Origin: Chloroflexota bacterium
Lineage (GTDB): Bacteria > Chloroflexota > Ktedonobacteria > Ktedonobacterales > Ktedonobacteraceae
NCBI GenBank assembly: GCA_005879655.1
Contig: VBJK01000142.1
Coordinates: 23,996-29,089, forward strand
Length of the DNA: 5,094 bases
Direction: 5' to 3'
Position 1 is the first letter of the stretch. Each line of letters begins with the position of its first letter. The notes beneath the pieces were generated by a model. It was not told the DNA's origin, did not search any database, and saw only the letters and a program-made list of their open reading frames with translations. The position numbers and the translations under genes are program-made. Positions 1 through 5,094 of the stretch are shown piece after piece.

Positions 1-270
1 TATTGTAAATGCAGGACCGGTTGGCTCGGCACCTGGAATTCCGTAGAAGGCCACTATGCGATGCTTTGGGAGCACTGCACCCCAATTAGGATCGAAAGGA
101 GTTACCGCTCGTACAAACTGTGCCAAGTGTGGAGCCCCTCTAATCCCCAGAAGCACAAGAGCAACGAGGAGAACCACACTTCCTACAACCAAGCCTCGCT
201 TTCGGAAAATAGGTATCTTTTTTTGCCCTTGCTGCTTATACAACGCTTCGTGTTGATTTAACTGTTTCAG
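1..270 (-). CDS. Uncharacterised membrane-anchored protein, N-terminal part (runs off left edge)
   Basis: On the minus strand the frame ending at base 1 is open for 90 codons back to base 270, preceded by an in-frame TAA (273-271). The translation has a Lys/Gln-rich start, an Arg-Lys-Arg cluster at residues 23-25, then one strongly hydrophobic helix at about 27-43 (LVVGSVVLLVALVLLGI). This is a signal anchor or uncleaved signal with the N-terminus inside and the rest outside the membrane. An extracytoplasmic segment follows, containing VTPFDPNWGAVLP and RIVAFYGIPGAEPTGPAF at the window edge. The FYG-x-PG stretch resembles the opening of exported proteins I associate loosely with Chloroflexota, but I cannot name a function. 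The start is a problem. The frame has no ATG, only CTG (270) or TTG (243). An ATGATG at 299-294 with GGAG upstream lies one frame off and stops at 269-267, so a one-base indel near codon 10 would join it to this frame. I am confident it is coding, unsure of the start. Confidence 0.75.
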   Translation of the reverse strand, partial: MKQLNQHEALYKQQGQKKIPIFRKRGLVVGSVVLLVALVLLGIRGAPHLAQFVRAVTPFDPNWGAVLPKHRIVAFYGIPGAEPTGPAFTI

Positions 271-316
271 TTACTTACCTCTTTCTTTTGGTTCATCATT
301 GCTCCAATCTTTTAGG

Positions 317-331
317 ACCCCATAAGGGGGT
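317..331 (-). repeat. Short GC hairpin upstream of the left-edge gene
   Basis: ACCCC (317-321) pairs with GGGGT (327-331) around a five-base loop, a compact 5-bp stem. Read on the minus strand it lies 17 bases before the ATGATG at 299-294, so it would sit in the 5' leader of the left-edge gene. It has no T-run after it, so it is not a clear terminator. A role in translation or mRNA stability is inference only. Confidence 0.35.
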
Positions 332-372
332 AGACTCAGGCAAATCGAAGAGGCACCTCGACGCGGCTAGGG

Positions 373-435
373 AGAGCTTGACGGCCTTGTCTTGGTAGCT
401 CTACCGGCTCCACTCATTCTCTGCGACCAAGCTCT
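373..435 (-). repeat. Inverted repeats with two alternative pairings in the leader region
   Basis: AGAGCTTG (373-380) is exactly complementary to CAAGCTCT (428-435), an 8-bp stem. Inside it CTTGGT (391-396) pairs with ACCAAG (426-431), using bases 428-431 that the first stem also needs, so the two stems exclude each other. A further small stem, GGTAG/CTACC-like, lies at 394-405. Mutually exclusive stems upstream of a gene are the layout of a regulatory leader, but I see none of the conserved cores of known riboswitches or of a T-box. The pairing is seen; any switching is speculation. Confidence 0.35.
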
Positions 436-623
436 AAACAAGCGAAGTTACTCCCCGTTGCCAGTACGCGATTTGCTGCGCTAATAATACATCTCTCTGC
501 TCACAAAAGGAAACCATACGAACTTTTATAGTACTAATGGCTCAATAGTTAATAGTTGCATGAAATTCGGTTGATATAGGAAATTAGGAGCAAATAGTGA
601 TACTGTTGCTAAATTACGATAAA

Positions 624-659
624 AGACGAAAAAACAGCCAAAACAGGGCGTTTTCGTCT
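624..659. repeat. 9-base perfect inverted repeat (possible terminator on minus strand)
   Basis: AGACGAAAA (624-632) and TTTTCGTCT (651-659) are perfect inverted repeats, with an inner GCC/GGC pairing possible in the 18-base spacer. Read on the minus strand the stem ends in TCTTTTAT, a short T-rich tail that could make it a weak intrinsic terminator. No recognised minus-strand gene lies just upstream of it, so it may instead be the remnant of a small mobile element or an intergenic repeat. Confidence 0.4.
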
Positions 660-914
660 GCTAATGCTCTCGATATCCAGGCTTTTTTATGTCTGCTAAG
701 GTTTTTGGCGTTCCAGAGACCTTAAAGAAGAAGCTGTAATGCACCACAACGCAACTATTAAGCCTCATACCTATGTCCTATTTTGGTCTTATCTCGGTCC
801 TGGGTCTACGTCCAGCGACACTTTTAGAACAAACGTCTTATTGTCCTCGTTACTTGTGCGGATTATCGGGTTCTAGCGTATTTTCTCATAGATTACTCTA
901 CGTACAATCTCTTC

Positions 915-976
915 TGTTCGGGGTTTCATACAAGTGTTCGGGGTTTCGTACAAAAAGTGTTCGGGAATCCATGCAA
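915..976. repeat. Three 19-base iteron-like direct repeats
   Basis: Copies start at 915, 935 and 958. Copies 1 and 2 are identical except one base (TGTTCGGGGTTTCATACAA versus ...TTTCGTACAA) with a 20-base period, about two helical turns. Copy 3 keeps TGTTCGGG and the final CAA and matches copy 2 at 14 of 19 positions, with a 23-base period. Helically phased repeats of this kind are typical of binding sites for a transposase or replication initiator. IS21-family elements carry multiple terminal repeats of about this size beginning with TG. No transposase gene is next to them here, so an abandoned element end is the likeliest reading. Confidence 0.55.
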
Positions 977-1037
977 TCTACCAAGGGACGAAGCGCAATT
1001 TGTAGCGGCCTATTATGACAAGTTGCTTGGATACCAA

Positions 1038-1044
1038 AGAGAGG
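1038..1044 (+). promoter_or_regulatory. Shine-Dalgarno site for the original TIR gene start
   Basis: AGAGAGG lies five bases before the ATG at 1050. It supports 1050, and not the GTG at 1131, as the original start: the sequence just before 1131 has no comparable purine-rich site. Confidence 0.6.
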
Positions 1045-1049
1045 CTCTG

Positions 1050-1130
1050 ATGAACGAGAAAATAGAAGTCTTTATTTGTTACGCCCGTGAAGATGAAGCG
1101 CTATGTCAGGGGTGACAGAGACAACTCCGT
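1050..1130 (+). pseudogene. 5' end of the TIR-TPR gene, cut off by an in-frame TGA
   Basis: The ATG at 1050 opens a frame reading MNEKIEVFICYAREDEALCQ followed by Gly and then TGA at 1113-1115. IEVFICYARED is the first conserved strand and loop (box 1) of a TIR domain. The frame continues without a shift straight into the rest of the TIR domain from 1116 onward, so this was one gene of about 292 codons. The family pattern (DEAL..-x-L-x-x-x-L-x-x-L-x-RQGLI) places a leucine at the stop position, and a TTA leucine codon becomes TGA by one base change. Without this segment the domain loses its central first strand and is unlikely to fold. A sequencing error or UGA readthrough cannot be excluded from the sequence. 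Confidence 0.8.
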
Positions 1131-1928
1131 GTGTTGCAGCGGCAAGGTCTGATTGCTTTATGGCATGATCGCAACATCAGCCCAGGAACAGATTGGCAAC
1201 GAGAAATAGATACGTACCTCAATAGCGCTCACATTATTCTTCTGCTCGTGAGTCCTGACTTTATGGATTCAGATTACTGTTATGGTATCGAAATGCAGCG
1301 AGCTATGCAAAGGCATGAGCAAGGACTTGCCAGAGTTCTCCCCATTATTCTTCGTCCAGTACACTGGCTAGCAGCTCCCTTTGGCAAACTCCAAGTACTC
1401 CCCACAAACGCTAAACCGGTTCTTAGCTCACATTGGCATAATCAAGATGAAGCGTTCTTCGATGTGGCTGAAGGGATTCGTGAGACTGTCGAGAAACTGC
1501 TAGCTAGCCCTCAGTTCACGTCTTCAAAAAATGGCTCTCAAACTTCTCAGAAAACAATAGGACGATTGCAAGGTCAAGGAGAAGTTTTCTACGCTTCAGA
1601 GCAATTTGAGGAGGCTTTGGCTGCTTTTGATCAGATATTGCAAATTGATCCCAGCAATGTATGCGCATGCAGTTGGAAAGGAGCGGCTCTTTGCTATCTC
1701 AAGCGATACGAAGAGTCACTTGCGGCTCGTGAGGAAGCTATTCGTCTTGGCAGTACATCTAAAGAAGATTTCGCTGCAAAGGGAGCATGTCTCGTCGAAC
1801 TAAGACGTTACGAAGAGGCCATGACAGCTTATAATCAAGCTATTGAGATTGATCCAAGTTATACTGCTGCCTATAGCGGGAAAGCAGAAGTTATTAAACG
1901 ACAGAAACAATTGAAACAAACGCGATAG
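1131..1928 (+). CDS. TIR domain-TPR protein, intact part after the stop (possible GTG restart)
   Basis: This is the uninterrupted 265-codon remainder of the TIR-TPR gene; GTG at 1131 is the first possible restart and has no good ribosome binding site. Residues 1-125 are the bulk of a TIR domain: RQGLIALWHDRNISPGTDW, then strand AHIILLLVSPDFM, then SDYCYGIEMQ with Glu54 (Glu81 of the full gene) at the position of the catalytic glutamate of NAD-cleaving TIRs, then PIILRPVHW and the family's usual PFGKLQVLP. A Ser/Thr/Gln-rich linker (126-143) leads to three 34-residue TPRs at about 145-178, 179-212 and 213-246, each with the EEAL..F/Y..AI.IDP pattern. The protein is cytoplasmic, with no membrane segment. 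In the family, TIR domains cut or cyclise NAD in antiphage and cell-death responses and TPRs bind partners. Given the missing first strand, the product of this frame alone is probably inactive. Confidence 0.8.
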   Translation: MLQRQGLIALWHDRNISPGTDWQREIDTYLNSAHIILLLVSPDFMDSDYCYGIEMQRAMQRHEQGLARVLPIILRPVHWLAAPFGKLQVLPTNAKPVLSSHWHNQDEAFFDVAEGIRETVEKLLASPQFTSSKNGSQTSQKTIGRLQGQGEVFYASEQFEEALAAFDQILQIDPSNVCACSWKGAALCYLKRYEESLAAREEAIRLGSTSKEDFAAKGACLVELRRYEEAMTAYNQAIEIDPSYTAAYSGKAEVIKRQKQLKQTR

Positions 1929-1977
1929 AGATTAGAAGAGTCAACAAAAGCAAGAGTTGTCGATTTCCGCATCCAGG

Positions 1978-2160
1978 GTAACCACTCAAGAAATAGTCTC
2001 TTATCTTACGCTGGCCTCTCTGGCCGGTTCTGGACATTTTAACGACCTCATTAAAATGTTCCTCCAGCTTAAGCCCGGCATCTGGCAAAGTTGCTGCAAC
2101 CATGGCTACTCCGATCACTTTCTCAAAGTTTTGCCATGATGCCTCGTATGCCAGGGAGAT
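1978..2160 (-). pseudogene. Relic of a DinD/BRO-N-like DNA-damage-inducible protein
   Basis: The minus-strand frame reads ASWQNFEKVIGVAMVAA, then GLKLEEHFNEVVKM, then GQRGQRKIRDYFLSGY. From memory, DNA-damage-inducible protein D has the same succession: L-x-Y...F..V, a short helix, DHFEEILDM, a G-x-x-(A/Q)-K/R-R-x-(L/I)-x-D turn, and then LSRYACYL. The match ends at the LSRY motif (here LSGY), after which the frame turns into unrelated Leu-rich sequence. The N-terminal start is also missing: upstream of 2160 the frame is Pro/Gly/Cys-rich and does not look like the family. Only about 60 of the family's roughly 270 residues remain, so it is dead. It converges on the TIR gene. The family call rests on motif memory. 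Confidence 0.6.
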
Positions 2161-2179
2161 AATACAGCCCCTAAGACGA

Positions 2180-2248
2180 CCGCAAGGGTTTGCCCCAGGC
2201 GGTGGGTGAGCTATGTGAGCGGTATTGTCCCTTGTGCTTGCCTTGCGG
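2180..2248. repeat. Inverted repeat in the spacer downstream of the Agl23-like gene
   Basis: CCGCAAG (2180-2186) pairs with CTTGCGG (2242-2248). CAAGGG (2183-2188) can instead pair with CCCTTG (2229-2234), so two foldings compete. A direct repeat GTGAGC-TAT-GTGAGC lies in the loop. The spacer 2161-2287 has no recognisable gene. The stem follows the stop of the minus-strand Agl23-like gene by about 40 bases but has no T-run, so it is not a standard intrinsic terminator; a dispersed intergenic repeat is as likely. Confidence 0.4.
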
Positions 2249-2287
2249 CGGGTAGGAAGACTTATTTATAAACCATATTACCCCCAC

Positions 2288-4735
2288 CTACGGCGCAACC
2301 CCCAAATCCCTGCGAATCAACAACCCCATCGGATACCACCCATCCGTACTACCAAACGGCTTGCGATACCACCACCACTGCCAGATATTACTCGCAGCTC
2401 TGCCAACATCAAACTTCGCCCCGGCAGGTGGATTCTCGCCGTAGCTCAACCAGAGGAGCGGACCAACACCAACGTAAGGCTGAGGATCAGTACAGAAATC
2501 GTCGTAGGTCCTGACACAGGGCGGCATCATATAGCCCTGATCCCACTGAGCACGCATTTTATAAACATGGTATGCGTAGGTGCCCCCGTATTGTAGTTGG
2601 ACCTGTTGCAGGTTATCAGCAGATGCCGCAATAATCACGTCCGCGTTAAAATTGGGACAGGTCCTGGCATTAGGGAAGCTGAAGCAGATGTTGGTATAGT
2701 CACGCACATACCAGGCGAAAGGCCAGGTCGCATCAGCCATTACGGCGATCTTTAACTGATGCTGGCCACGGTACAGCTTCTGATCCAGTGCATCAATCTT
2801 CGCCATAACAGTGTGAACGTCGTTCGTCGTTTGCACATAGATCATCATTTCGTAGGGAGCATCGGCGGGATGTACATAAGTTACTTCATACATGTTATGT
2901 ATGGTTGGCACCAATAAGAGCACTGCCATCGCTACGGCAAAAATTGCGCCTGTACCAGCAATGACCTCTTTCCTGTTGCGAGGAGCGAGCACAGGTACGT
3001 GTTGTTCTTCTCCCTCCGCAACTGTGGGAGTAGGCTGCACAGTGCCACGCTTGACCCACCAGTTCTTGGCCAAATTGATGCATCTCACAATGGCGGGTTC
3101 CAGGCCAATGGCGGCAAGAATCAGCAATGGCATGGTCATGTGGATCATCAGCCAGGGCATCTTCTCGCCAGCCCAGGTGTAGATGGCAACATTGCCAATG
3201 AGCCAGTAGACCATGAAGAGACGAAAACGCGTGGGGTAGACAATGCAGCGAATTAGGCCCACGATGCCAAACACGACGCCGATCTGCTCGTACAGGGGGA
3301 TCAGCAGGAAGTAATAGTACCAGGGCTGTCCACCACGCGCTACTTGCTGCTGCTGAAGCCAGTAATAGAGTCCTTGCCAGATACCGTCGCCAATACCGCC
3401 ACGAATGTTGGTGAAGAGTACCGTAAAGAGCACCAGGAAGACTGCCCAGGCACAGGCGAGTGCAGAGAACCAGTGTGTCCATGGCATAGTCACGATGGTG
3501 TTTAGCAGCGGATGTTGGGCAAGCTTTACGTTCTTCGTGAGACTGCGCCGCCCAAGTGTTGGGAAGAGGCCAAACCATTCACGCGAGATGAGAAACAGGA
3601 TGTAGAGGCCGAGCAGTATGCCAAGCCAGGGGAGAATGCGTACCGTTCCATCCTTTAACCCCTGTACGTACGCATTGCCAGCAGTAAGGTTTTGTGGGTC
3701 ACTGCTGAGGTAGTAGGAGATGCCTTTTAGCCAACCAAAGAACCATTTGCCTATGAGACCTAATGTCAGGAAATAGACAATTAGCGCAATTGGTGAACCA
3801 TTCTGCGGGAGATAGTTCGCTAGCGGTACCTGGGGTTCGATCGTGAGACGGATAGGCCAGTGAATGCCGAGTTCCCACATGATCAGGGCACCTAGATAGC
3901 TACCAAAAACTGCCGCAGTTAAGAATGTTGCCTCCTTGGTCGCGTAGGAGAAGGCAAAGGCCACTGCTGCAATGATCAGCCAATATGCTCGCCGTGTGCT
4001 TAAGTAGCGAGCAGTTGCCACTACGAGCAGGAGGGTGAAGCAGGCCATGTAGATATCTTCACGTGTAAAGCGTGAGAAGTAGACCATGCTGGGCGAGACA
4101 GCGAGCAGAAAACAGGCTAACCATGCGCCAATATTTCCCAGACGATCACGCAGGAAATAAGGCAATCCGACGATGACTGTGCCTAGCGTTGCAGCAGGGA
4201 TACGTGCAGTAAAGTTATTGATCCCGTTGTCATACACGCCTAGCAATTGACAGATCTTATAAGTGAAGGCAATGATATGAAATTGAAATGGTCCGTGGAG
4301 GAGCGGATCATAGTGGTAACAGCCAGCGGCACCCACTCCTTGTCCCTGGGCCTGTGCGCATGCACTCCAGCGGTCTAAGGTATCTAGCACGAAACGCCAG
4401 GAAAAATAGGCGTGCATACTCTCGTCATGGTGCAATGGCTTATCGCCAAGACCCCAGAAACGAAGGATTGCTCCCAGCAGAATGACTCCGCCAAAAGAGA
4501 GCGCGAGTAGCAACTGTTGACGCCCAAATGGTGAGGTGTCAGCCTTTTTCGTCGTTTCAATGCGCCCGGCCTCGTCATCCTCTAGAGAGTCTATCTCCGA
4601 TTTTTGCTCTTTTAGGCTGACAATACCCGTGCTATCCTGATCTGTACCAGCCTCGGTATGAACTTCGGTTAGCATGGGCGAAGTGACGACTGAAGATCCC
4701 TTCTCGTGTGTAAGTTTCTTTTTACTGCTCTTCAA
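2288..4735 (-). CDS. Agl23-like (TIGR03663) GT-C-type membrane glycosyltransferase relative
   Basis: An 815-residue polytopic membrane protein. Residues 1-72 are a charged, Ser/Thr-rich cytoplasmic tail; the first membrane helix is at 73-95. DKPLHHDESMHAYFSWRF (98-115) follows in the first outside loop: its Asp-Glu pair (104-105) matches the metal/donor-binding acidic motif of GT-C enzymes, and the HHDE-x-x-HAYFSW string is typical of TIGR03663. A second motif, YFSRFTREDIYM (219-230), is the ArnT/PMT-like (S)R-x-x-R-x-D segment. About a dozen more helices follow to residue 549, including WAGEKMPWLMIH (521-532), also family-typical. A last helix at 591-611 is followed by a 200-residue extracytoplasmic C-terminal domain ending in NIWQWWWYRK and RRDLGVAP. 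Family members are linked to transfer of polyprenyl-phosphate sugars in surface glycan or glycoprotein assembly; the exact substrate is unknown. The start is TTG at 4735, backed by a strong ribosome binding site; the next ATG is codon 21. Confidence 0.9.
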   Translation of the reverse strand: MKSSKKKLTHEKGSSVVTSPMLTEVHTEAGTDQDSTGIVSLKEQKSEIDSLEDDEAGRIETTKKADTSPFGRQQLLLALSFGGVILLGAILRFWGLGDKPLHHDESMHAYFSWRFVLDTLDRWSACAQAQGQGVGAAGCYHYDPLLHGPFQFHIIAFTYKICQLLGVYDNGINNFTARIPAATLGTVIVGLPYFLRDRLGNIGAWLACFLLAVSPSMVYFSRFTREDIYMACFTLLLVVATARYLSTRRAYWLIIAAVAFAFSYATKEATFLTAAVFGSYLGALIMWELGIHWPIRLTIEPQVPLANYLPQNGSPIALIVYFLTLGLIGKWFFGWLKGISYYLSSDPQNLTAGNAYVQGLKDGTVRILPWLGILLGLYILFLISREWFGLFPTLGRRSLTKNVKLAQHPLLNTIVTMPWTHWFSALACAWAVFLVLFTVLFTNIRGGIGDGIWQGLYYWLQQQQVARGGQPWYYYFLLIPLYEQIGVVFGIVGLIRCIVYPTRFRLFMVYWLIGNVAIYTWAGEKMPWLMIHMTMPLLILAAIGLEPAIVRCINLAKNWWVKRGTVQPTPTVAEGEEQHVPVLAPRNRKEVIAGTGAIFAVAMAVLLLVPTIHNMYEVTYVHPADAPYEMMIYVQTTNDVHTVMAKIDALDQKLYRGQHQLKIAVMADATWPFAWYVRDYTNICFSFPNARTCPNFNADVIIAASADNLQQVQLQYGGTYAYHVYKMRAQWDQGYMMPPCVRTYDDFCTDPQPYVGVGPLLWLSYGENPPAGAKFDVGRAASNIWQWWWYRKPFGSTDGWYPMGLLIRRDLGVAP

Positions 4736-4742
4736 GGATATT

Positions 4743-4749
4743 CCCTCCT
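4743..4749 (-). promoter_or_regulatory. Strong Shine-Dalgarno deciding a TTG start, overlapping the upstream stop
   Basis: Read on the minus strand the junction is TAGGAGGGAATATCCTTG. AGGAGGG begins at the second base of the upstream gene's TAG stop and lies seven bases before TTG. A site this close to the anti-Shine-Dalgarno consensus, at ideal spacing, fixes TTG as the start and suggests that ribosomes ending the upstream gene restart here (translational coupling). Confidence 0.85.
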
Positions 4750-5094
4750 ATGGTGCTACACCTAGATCCTTACGAATGAACAATCCCATATCATAGGCAC
4801 CATCAGTGTTCCCAATCGCTTTGCGATACCACCACCATTGCCAGACATTATTCACTGCCCGTCTCAAATCGAATTGCGCATGGGCTGGAGGGTTAGCTCC
4901 ATAACTGAGCCAGGGCCACAGTCCTACACCACCCCAGGTTGGTTGACCGACACAGGTCTCCTTTGCTGTTGGTATGCATGGGGGTGGTTTATAGCCCTCA
5001 TCCCACCAGCTACGCATATGATACTGGTGATAGGCGTAATTCGAGCTGTATTGATTTTCCGCTGTATAGAGCCGCTCCCCGCCAGTTACAATCG
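4748..5094 (-). CDS. Second Agl23-like (TIGR03663) protein, C-terminal part (runs off right edge)
   Basis: The frame is open from the right edge (base 5093 is the first full codon) to a TAG at 4750-4748, giving the last ~115 residues of a larger protein. An internal ATG at 5017 is not the start: the frame before it (IVTGGERLYTAENQYSSNYAY...) matches the equivalent part of the neighbour. Over the last 89 residues I count 53 identities without gaps to the downstream 815-residue protein, including WLSYG-x-NPP, WQWWWYRK, TDG and DLGVAP. This is therefore the extracytoplasmic C-terminal domain of a tandem paralogue, upstream in the same operon with only 12 bases between stop and next start. The function is presumably in the same surface glycosylation pathway; the catalytic part lies outside the window. 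Confidence 0.88.
   Translation of the reverse strand, partial: IVTGGERLYTAENQYSSNYAYHQYHMRSWWDEGYKPPPCIPTAKETCVGQPTWGGVGLWPWLSYGANPPAHAQFDLRRAVNNVWQWWWYRKAIGNTDGAYDMGLFIRKDLGVAP

Larger units (their letters stand above)
271..1049. other. Gene-poor interval with inverted and direct repeats
   Basis: About 780 bases between the left-edge minus-strand gene and the TIR gene hold no reading frame that I recognise. Frames here are short and low-complexity or lack family motifs. The left third would be the upstream or leader region of the minus-strand gene and carries several short stems (317-331 and 373-435). The middle has a 9-base inverted repeat (624-659). The right third has three direct repeats (915-976). 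I saw no tRNA, no convincing sigma-70 promoter with both boxes well spaced, and no intact transposase. The mix suggests intergenic DNA that received and lost mobile sequence. Confidence 0.6.

Noticed and set aside
300..540. T-box, riboswitch or tRNA upstream of the left-edge gene
   Set aside because: Stems are present but the conserved T-box sequence, riboswitch cores and the tRNA T-arm/acceptor pattern are absent.
915..976. CRISPR array
   Set aside because: Repeats are 19 bases with only 1-4 bases between copies, so there are no spacers.
773..1018. Plus-strand 81-codon ORF
   Set aside because: Ser/Leu/Cys-rich translation with no family motif; it runs through the direct repeats at 915-976, which explain its composition, and has no ribosome binding site.
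1894..1977. Continuation of the minus-strand DinD-like frame into the TIR gene
   Set aside because: After the LSGY position the translation is Leu-rich and unlike the family, and it overlaps the TIR-TPR 3' end antisense; I end the relic at 1978.
1957..2139. Plus-strand 60-codon ORF downstream of the TIR gene
   Set aside because: Antisense shadow of the DinD-like fragment, which shows recognisable motifs on the other strand.
2225..2596. Plus-strand ORF over the 3' end of the Agl23-like gene
   Set aside because: Antisense to the conserved C-terminal domain; Pro/Arg-rich with no motif.
2895..3578. Long minus-strand ORF (227 codons)
   Set aside because: It is another frame of the same strand inside the Agl23-like gene, whose own frame shows clear membrane helices and family motifs; this translation is His/Arg/Trp-rich and meaningless.
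4748..5017. Stand-alone 89-residue gene starting at the ATG at 5017
   Set aside because: The frame is open to the window edge and the upstream residues also resemble the neighbouring paralogue, so it is the end of a larger gene.

Overview
The window looks like chromosomal DNA of a Chloroflexota bacterium, most likely a Ktedonobacteria-type organism. This is inferred from the protein families: a TIGR03663/Agl23-type polytopic membrane protein present as tandem paralogues, and a TIR domain followed by TPRs of a style common in that group. G+C content is intermediate by eye. No RNA gene fixes the taxonomy.

Layout. (1) Positions 1-270, minus strand: the first ~90 codons of a membrane-anchored protein that runs off the left edge. 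It has no ATG in its own frame; a one-base frameshift near codon 10 or a non-ATG start must be invoked. (2) Positions 271-1049: about 780 bases without a convincing gene. They hold several inverted repeats and a run of three 19-base direct repeats that look like protein-binding sites or an old insertion-sequence end. (3) Positions 1050-1928, plus strand: a TIR-TPR gene with a good ribosome binding site and start, but an in-frame TGA at codon 22. Everything after the TGA is open for 265 codons. (4) Positions 1978-2160, minus strand: a short relic of a DinD/BRO-N-like DNA-damage-inducible protein, broken at both ends. (5) Positions 2161-2287: a non-coding spacer with an inverted repeat. (6) Positions 2288-4735, minus strand: an intact 815-residue GT-C-like membrane glycosyltransferase relative (TIGR03663, Agl23-like). 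(7) Positions 4748-5094, minus strand: the C-terminal ~115 residues of a second, upstream member of the same family.

How it fits together. The two Agl23-like genes form a tandem, probably cotranscribed pair on the minus strand. The second gene starts at TTG, its Shine-Dalgarno overlaps the TAG stop of the first, and both lie in the same reading frame. They presumably act in cell-surface or protein glycosylation. The middle of the window (about 830-2160) reads as a decayed accessory or defence patch between this conserved locus and the left-edge membrane gene: a broken TIR effector, a broken DinD-like gene and a possible transposon end lie side by side. The most interesting points are the TIR-TPR gene with its single early stop, the iteron-like repeats before it, and the tandem, in-frame Agl23 paralogues.
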